A DNA stretch of 64,000 bases. Source: an uncultured Lactobacillus sp. (GTDB taxonomy: Bacteria; Bacillota; Bacilli; Lactobacillales; Lactobacillaceae). The stretch covers positions 124,001-188,000 of the forward strand of contig CALFSK010000067.1 of assembly GCA_937916845.1 (NCBI GenBank), given 5' to 3'. Positions within the stretch are counted from its first letter, which is position 1. Each line of letters opens with the position of its first letter. A model generated the notes under the pieces. The model was not told the DNA's origin. It worked only from the letters and a program-made list of their open reading frames with translations, and made no database searches. This document shows, piece after piece, positions 59,042 to 64,000 of the stretch. The position numbers and the translations under genes are program-made.

Positions 59042-59956
59042 CTATTTAGCGACGATTAATTGGCCGCTGTACGGTTCATCCAGTAACGTGTGCCCCTGAA
59101 TGAAGCCGTCCAACGTGAAGGGCAGCTGCTGCGCAATGTCGACGGTTAACTGTCCTGTCCTGAGTAACTTGAATAACATCTGCAAGGTGGCCTGATCCGA
59201 AATCACATTCGTTGGGTGCAGTACCTGGAACCGGATCGACTTACTAGTTGCGGGTAGGTGGGTCGCAAACGACGCGATGGTCGCGTTGAATTTTGCCATT
59301 GCGAGCTCATCTTTACCATTCGTATTGTCGTGACTGACATTGATAATCACGTCGCCCCGGTCTGCTAAAACGTGGACCGGGTTTTGACGGTCGGGCGCGA
59401 CAACTTGTTCGACCCCGAGTGCGGTCAACTTATCAGTAAAGTGTGATGGGGCAATGGCAATGACGTTTGCACCTAGACGTTGCGCCAACTGGATCGTTAA
59501 CATTCCGACCATACTGCCGGCACCTTGGACGATGACGGTCTGATCCTTCTGGACGTCCGCAAAGTAACGGACGGCTTTGTAAGCGATGATTCCCGGCGTA
59601 ATTAAACTGGCTGCTTGTGCGGGAGTGACATCGTTTGGCACCGTCACGGCTAAGTCACTATCTAGCGTGACTTGCTCAGCGTAAGTGTGCTGGGCGTGGG
59701 CCGCAACGAGTGTGCCAATGTCTAGCCCCGTTACCCCGGGACCGACTTTGAGCACCTTGCCCACGACATCGTGTCCAGGAATAGTTGGTAAAACTAAGTC
59801 GGTTCCCGTGCCTAGACGTTCGCGACGGTCCTGGTCGTTCAAATTGACAGCGAGTGTTTCAATAGTAATTTGATTATTAGCTGGTTCAAGCACCGGTTGA
59901 GTAATCGTTTCAAAAACGGCGGGTCCCCCAAATTTACGATAACCATATGCAAGCAT
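59042..59956 (-). CDS. Medium-chain reductase, NADPH:quinone oxidoreductase-like
   Basis: A 304-residue zinc-independent alcohol dehydrogenase-like protein. The GroES-like part has IPGHDVVGKVLKVGPGVTGL (near residue 62); the Rossmann part has VIVQGAGSMVGMLTIQLAQRLGANVIA (near residue 145). It lacks the structural four-Cys zinc lobe, as quinone oxidoreductases do. It reduces quinones or enones with NADPH; the substrate is unknown. I chose the ATG at 59956, 7 bases after GCAGGGG, over the in-frame ATG 21 bases upstream that overlaps this ribosome site. Monocistronic. Confidence 0.9.
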   Translation of the reverse strand: MLAYGYRKFGGPAVFETITQPVLEPANNQITIETLAVNLNDQDRRERLGTGTDLVLPTIPGHDVVGKVLKVGPGVTGLDIGTLVAAHAQHTYAEQVTLDSDLAVTVPNDVTPAQAASLITPGIIAYKAVRYFADVQKDQTVIVQGAGSMVGMLTIQLAQRLGANVIAIAPSHFTDKLTALGVEQVVAPDRQNPVHVLADRGDVIINVSHDNTNGKDELAMAKFNATIASFATHLPATSKSIRFQVLHPTNVISDQATLQMLFKLLRTGQLTVDIAQQLPFTLDGFIQGHTLLDEPYSGQLIVAK

Positions 59957-60039
59957 CTCAAATCCCCTGCTATGCAAAATATGGAGAAATGTAGAAAATC
60001 ATTACTGGTTTCCACATTTAGAAAGGTTACATAGTTCCT

Positions 60040-60159
60040 TTCTTAATTTTACTTGCTGCCGTTATGACGTCGGTATTCCGATGTTCCATCAGGGAGCAAT
60101 CACATTGACCAACTATGACAGCTTAAGGGCGTTAGCCAGCCCCGTTAAATTATTAATTT
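60040..60159 (-). ncRNA. Possible omega RNA at the tnpB 3' side
   Basis: TnpB proteins use a guide RNA that spans the end of tnpB and the transposon right end. Directly after the stop, the minus strand gives AACGGGGCTGGCTAACGCCC, a compact GC-rich hairpin (GGC-TAAC-GCC), and further on ACATCGG/CCGACGT. Placement fits; the boundary and the guide cannot be set from one copy. Confidence 0.3.
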
Positions 60160-61308
60160 TTAGATTAAAGCTAGTAAATTAGCAACGGCGTTTTCATCAC
60201 GATCGAGCACTGCATCACAACTGTAACAAACATATTCACTATGTTTAGTTTGATGTGTCACATTACCCTGCAGTGTAATTTTGTCGCTTCCAGATTTGAT
60301 ATGACCGCATTCTGAACAGCGCTGTGTTGAAGGATACTGATGATCCGCTAGTATCAGCTCCTTATCGTACCATTCGCACTTATAAGTTAATATCCGCCGA
60401 AAGTAGCCAAACATCGAGCGTTGTAAGCCTTTAGAAGCAACGTGGCTCATCTGCATATCTTTAATGAACAAATCTTCAATCACAATTTTGTCGTAATCAT
60501 TGACGAGTTTCGTCGTAAACTTTTGCATGATGTCATGCTGGATATTAGTAACTTTGCGGTAATTACGCTGCAATTTGGCTCTCATTGCAATGTAACGTCT
60601 GCTCCTAGTTGCTTTATTTCCATTCATGACTCGCTTATGAGCTAGCTTCTTTTGGTAAAACTTAATTTGCTGATACAACTTACGTAACCGTCTTGGCAGA
60701 GTATTAATAACACCAGCCGTGTAGTTTAAATGGCCGACATTCACATCAACGGCTGAATTATCACCAGTTTTTGGCTTGGCATCAAGCTCAACTTCTAAAG
60801 GAAGACTAGCCCAGTATTTGCCATTTTCACGGTAAATACTGACCACTTTTAAAATGCCTGACAAATCGGTATGTTTGCTAATCCTAATGTCATACCAATA
60901 TTTGGTACCACGTGGCTTGTCCAAATGAAGTTTACCAGCGACAATTTTAGCTCGGTCAGTTTTAAAGCCTTGCCGAGTTACCCTTTTTGATTTAAATGTG
61001 GGTTTACCCCAATCAGGCTTTGCCTTATCAAAGAAGTTCTGCCAAGCATTCCCCAAATCAGCAATTGCTAGCTGCAAAGTACGCGCTGACAACTCATACT
61101 GCCAATCAGCTTTATTTGCGACTAATTCATTCCGAACTGAGTAAGCACTAGGGTGGGGACTACTTGAATCAAGTGTGTTCAAATCATACATGTCATTCCA
61201 AGTAGCCAACCCTTCGTTCCAACAATACCGCCGGTAATCACAAAGACTATCCAGCACTTTTTTCATATGGCGGTTGGGATAAAGTCTTACTTTTTGTGTT
61301 CGAATCAT
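60160..61308 (-). CDS. tnpB: TnpB RNA-guided nuclease, IS200/IS605-IS607 type
   Basis: A 382-residue OrfB/TnpB protein. The RuvC-like active site is complete: Asp in AVDVNVGHLN, Glu in IVIEDLFIKDM, Asp in LDRDENAVANL. A zinc finger (CSECG...CYSC) lies between the second and third. The N-terminus IRTQKVRLYPN and the block SRTLQ-like ARTLQLAIADLGNAWQNFF are standard. No transposase gene (tnpA) accompanies it, so it depends on one elsewhere or is domesticated. ATG 61308 is preferred, 9 bases after TAGGTG; the open frame starts four codons earlier. Confidence 0.94.
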   Translation of the reverse strand: MIRTQKVRLYPNRHMKKVLDSLCDYRRYCWNEGLATWNDMYDLNTLDSSSPHPSAYSVRNELVANKADWQYELSARTLQLAIADLGNAWQNFFDKAKPDWGKPTFKSKRVTRQGFKTDRAKIVAGKLHLDKPRGTKYWYDIRISKHTDLSGILKVVSIYRENGKYWASLPLEVELDAKPKTGDNSAVDVNVGHLNYTAGVINTLPRRLRKLYQQIKFYQKKLAHKRVMNGNKATRSRRYIAMRAKLQRNYRKVTNIQHDIMQKFTTKLVNDYDKIVIEDLFIKDMQMSHVASKGLQRSMFGYFRRILTYKCEWYDKELILADHQYPSTQRCSECGHIKSGSDKITLQGNVTHQTKHSEYVCYSCDAVLDRDENAVANLLALI

Positions 61309-61757
61309 CAGCATCATCACCTACCAAATCAGTGTCATTTTTATAGTTTATAATCACACTTTCAATTATAGTTTAGGCCTTTACCAATGTCAGTGATTTA
61401 GCCACCGAGAATAATCTCTTTTGGTATTAGCGAGGTTAGTGGGTTAGATACAGATGTTTTAGTATAAATAACGCTGATTTGCCGGCAAATCTGTATCGCG
61501 AATCATGAAATTTTTCCAACGTGCAAATATGATGCCATATCACTAGATTTAAGCATTGCCAAGCCAGCCACCTCCATACTTACTCTCTGTGGGAAGATTG
61601 GCATTCTTTTCTACATGGTTCGCCATTTTTTGTCTGTGATTATCCCCTCCTTGGCAAAAGCATGCTTTCGCTTAATTGTAGCGGGGAACCTGTTGAAATC
61701 ACAAGCGGGCACCATTACTTTCCGGTTTGTGTTTAGTCAATAATAAAAGAAGTGTTT
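61309..61757. other. Gene-poor stretch upstream of tnpB
   Basis: About 450 bp with no convincing gene. A 25-codon frame on the minus strand (61549-61626, ending KYGGGWLGNA) has a strong AAGGAGGGG but 17 bases away. The hairpin ACCGAGA.../...TCTCTTTTGGT near 61405 could belong to the left end of the TnpB element, but I cannot define that end. Confidence 0.4.
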
Positions 61758-63164
61758 TTAGTTGCTTTGATTGGTAACAGGCGTTTGACGCTTGAGTCCC
61801 ACACCAGTGAAGCCGCTGATGATTGAGAAGATCGGCGACAATAGGCTAAAGAAGCAGAATGGCAAGTAAGCCAGCGTTGAAACGCCAAGCGTGTTAGCGG
61901 CAAAGGCTCCCGCAACACCCCATGGAATGAGGTAGTTGATCACCGTACCACCATCTTCCAGTACCCGGCTAAGGGCTAAGTTTGCCAGACCCCGCTGGTT
62001 AAACGTGGTTTTAAAAGCTTTACCTGGGAGAATAACGGAGAGGTACTGTTCACCAACGAAGATATTGACCCCGATTCCGGCTAAGATAGCAGCGGTGACG
62101 GTCGCGCCGGTGCCCTTTAAACGTTTAGCTAGTGGGACCATGGCGGTTTGAATCAAGTTGAATTTCATTAACAAACCACCCAGTGAGAGCGTCAGTAAAA
62201 TGAGTGAAACGGTGCCCATCATGGCACTAATGCCGCCCCGTGATAGGAGGGCGTCAACGCTGGCGTTGCCCGTCTTAGCGACAAAGCCAGTTTCAATCAT
62301 ACCGGCAATTTTGCTCAGTGCAATGTGGGGTTGTTCAATGAAAATCATGACGATGGCTAAGCCGATGTTCATCAGTAAGGTTGGGATGGCTGGAATTTTA
62401 AGCAGGGCGCATGCAAACATGACAACGAGTGGTAAAGCGGCCCACCAACTGATGGTGAAGTTCTGGTTCAGCACCGCTAAGGTCGTTTGGATTTTGCCCA
62501 GGTTGTTGCCCGTCGATGCCCCCGTTCCTAAAACGGTGTACAAGATCAAGGAGACGATGAAGGCGGGAATCGTGGACCACATTAAGTTACGGATGTGACT
62601 GAACAGGTCGCTCTCAGCGATGGCTGACGCTAAGTTAGTTGAATCGGACAGTGGGGAGGTCTTATCCCCAAAAATTGCACCGGAGATAATCGCACCGGCG
62701 ACCAGTGCCGGGTCGATGCCCATGGTGGTTCCGATACCGAATAAGGCAATCCCAATGGTTGAGATAATGGTGAAGGCACTCCCGATTGACGTTCCAATGA
62801 TGGCACAAACGAGGAAGACGGACGGAACGAACCATTTCACGGAGATCAGGTTAAAGCCAAAGACCATCATGGAAGGGATGATTCCGGCAGCAATCCAGAC
62901 GCTGATTAACGCCCCGATTAATAAGAAAATAAAGATGGGGATAATCCCGGTCTTGATGCCGTCGACGATGCCACCGTGAATGTCGTCCCAGTGGGCGCCC
63001 CGAATGCGCGCCCAGAGAATGACTAAGGCAATGACTAAGATGACGGGAGTCTGTGGTGAGAGTCCGAATTTAATCACGCCGAGTCCCATAATTGCTAACA
63101 TGATGAGTAAGACGGCTAAGGCTTCTGGTAGGTGGACTGGCCGCCACCGTTTTGAATTTTCCAT
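61758..63164 (-). CDS. NhaC-family sodium/proton antiporter-like transporter, probably tyrosine-linked
   Basis: A 468-residue membrane protein with about 11-12 segments. GTSIGSAFTIISTIGIALFGIGTTMGID and AIISGAIFGDKTSPLSDSTNLASA (near residue 165-188) are the hallmark of the NhaC family. Members exchange sodium for protons, or carry organic acids or amino acids. A T-box with a Tyr codon stands upstream, so a link to tyrosine is inferred, possibly tyrosine uptake. AAAGGAGTG is 7 bases before the ATG. The transcript is monocistronic. Confidence 0.92.
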   Translation of the reverse strand: MENSKRWRPVHLPEALAVLLIMLAIMGLGVIKFGLSPQTPVILVIALVILWARIRGAHWDDIHGGIVDGIKTGIIPIFIFLLIGALISVWIAAGIIPSMMVFGFNLISVKWFVPSVFLVCAIIGTSIGSAFTIISTIGIALFGIGTTMGIDPALVAGAIISGAIFGDKTSPLSDSTNLASAIAESDLFSHIRNLMWSTIPAFIVSLILYTVLGTGASTGNNLGKIQTTLAVLNQNFTISWWAALPLVVMFACALLKIPAIPTLLMNIGLAIVMIFIEQPHIALSKIAGMIETGFVAKTGNASVDALLSRGGISAMMGTVSLILLTLSLGGLLMKFNLIQTAMVPLAKRLKGTGATVTAAILAGIGVNIFVGEQYLSVILPGKAFKTTFNQRGLANLALSRVLEDGGTVINYLIPWGVAGAFAANTLGVSTLAYLPFCFFSLLSPIFSIISGFTGVGLKRQTPVTNQSN

Positions 63165-63189
63165 AGATAAACACTCCTTTTATTTGGGT

Positions 63190-63451
63190 ATAAAAAAATC
63201 GTCCCCGTTGCAATAATTGCAACAGGGACGATTGATTAGACCGTGGTACCACCCAGCTTGAGCCGCAAAAATCGGCTCCACTCACTAGCAGTTAACGGGT
63301 CTAGTTATTATCCGCCGGGCGTACCCGGACTGTGCCTACCGTATTTCATCGTAATTAGCCTGATCGGTTCGCAGCGACCACCGACTTCCTGACACACAGC
63401 TAATCCGCTACTTAAGAGTAGGGTTATCGTTCGTTATTTGATTATTGTGTG
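63190..63451 (-). promoter_or_regulatory. T-box riboswitch leader, tRNA-Tyr
   Basis: On the minus strand: Stem I base CCTAC/GTAGG, specifier loop 3' side GAAATACG with specifier TAC at 63341-63343, followed by G; the 5' side has AAGTAG. The T-box is GGGTGGTACCACGG (63241-63254), whose TGGT pairs A-CCA as in tRNA-Tyr. The terminator is a long stem AATCGTCCC.../...GGGACGATT with TTTTTTT. The expected alternative antiterminator shares the T-box. Confidence 0.92.
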
Positions 63452-63480
63452 ATGATAGCATGCTTGATTTGAAACGTCAA
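63452..63480 (-). promoter_or_regulatory. Promoter of the T-box transcript
   Basis: On the minus strand TTGACG (63475-63480), 17 bp, TATCAT (63452-63457), a near-consensus sigma-A promoter. Confidence 0.85.
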
Positions 63481-63593
63481 CTAACGAATAAATTTATTAA
63501 TTTTAAAATGGCTAGTCGTGGGGATGCCAGATAGTTGATAAATAGGGTAAATAACCGTTAAGGATTGGCTGATAGGCGGTACGTAAGTATAGG

Positions 63594-63630
63594 TATAATG
63601 ATAAAATAGCCGTAAGTGTAAGCGGTTTAA
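63594..63630 (+). promoter_or_regulatory. Promoter with cre-like site before the second alpha-glucosidase
   Basis: A clear -10, TATAAT (63594-63599), with a weak -35. TGTAAGCGGTTTAA (63617-63630) matches cre at 13 of 14 positions and lies just downstream of the start region, suiting CcpA roadblock. Confidence 0.6.
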
Positions 63631-63669
63631 AATAACGAATTAAAGCGTACGCCAGTATAAAAAATTTAA

Positions 63670-64000
<331 letters not shown>

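Overview
The window looks like a chromosomal segment of a lactic acid bacterium of the Lactiplantibacillus plantarum/pentosus group. The grounds are AAGGAGG-type ribosome sites, a low-to-mid GC content, oleate hydratase, UPF0397-type ECF transport genes, a maltose ABC/maltose phosphorylase locus in the order I remember for L. plantarum (from memory, not checked), and a type II-A CRISPR-Cas system of lactobacillar type. Two perfect Firmicutes parS sites (26833-26848 and 26940-26955) suggest the segment lies in the origin-proximal part of the chromosome.

Layout. 1-5.8 kb: a 5'-truncated unknown protein, a NUDIX hydrolase, an amino-acid permease, a hypothetical protein and two alpha/beta-hydrolases. 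5.8-15.05 kb: a complete type II-A system, cas9-cas1-cas2-csn2 on the + strand, a tracrRNA on the minus strand between cas9 and cas1, and an array of 45 repeats of 36 bp with 44 spacers of 30 bp. The cas region looks more AT-rich than its flanks. 15.1-31.4 kb: a cation P-type ATPase, a PspC protein, a small heat-shock protein under both CIRCE and CtsR sites, an MFS exporter, an aldo/keto reductase, a deoxyribosyltransferase, a YczE-like membrane protein, oleate hydratase with a perfect cre, the parS pair, a T-box-controlled ECF transporter and a GntR regulator. 31.6-44.7 kb: a PadR/DUF2812 operon, an AP2-type orphan, an SDR enzyme, an ABC exporter with its TetR regulator, an acetyltransferase fused to an Ig-like domain, an acyl-CoA dehydrogenase fused to an EtfA domain beside a secreted flavoprotein reductase, and a FolT-like protein. 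45-58.2 kb: a maltose/maltodextrin regulon with two LacI regulators, alpha-glucosidase, MalEFG, a DUF1189 protein, a GH13 enzyme, an MsmK/MalK ATPase and maltose phosphorylase. 58.2-64 kb: repeats, a medium-chain reductase, a lone TnpB nuclease with all active-site acids, an NhaC-family transporter behind a T-box, and the start of a second alpha-glucosidase.

The most unusual feature is a pair of unclassified intergenic repeat families. Family A has four copies of about 160-170 bp. Family B has two copies of about 170 bp. In family A the closing stem and inner hairpins change sequence between copies while pairing is kept, and the loops stay constant. B and A occur as a B-A unit at two loci, and a third locus carries the same flanks with B almost entirely missing. 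They behave like structured, possibly mobile, non-coding elements.

Regulation is unusually readable here: two T-boxes, three near-perfect or perfect cre sites, a TetR operator built into a promoter, and a palindrome ATTTCCCGGGAAAT placed 91 and 93 bases before two unrelated genes. Start codons were chosen by ribosome-site spacing, so several genes start downstream of the longest open frame.
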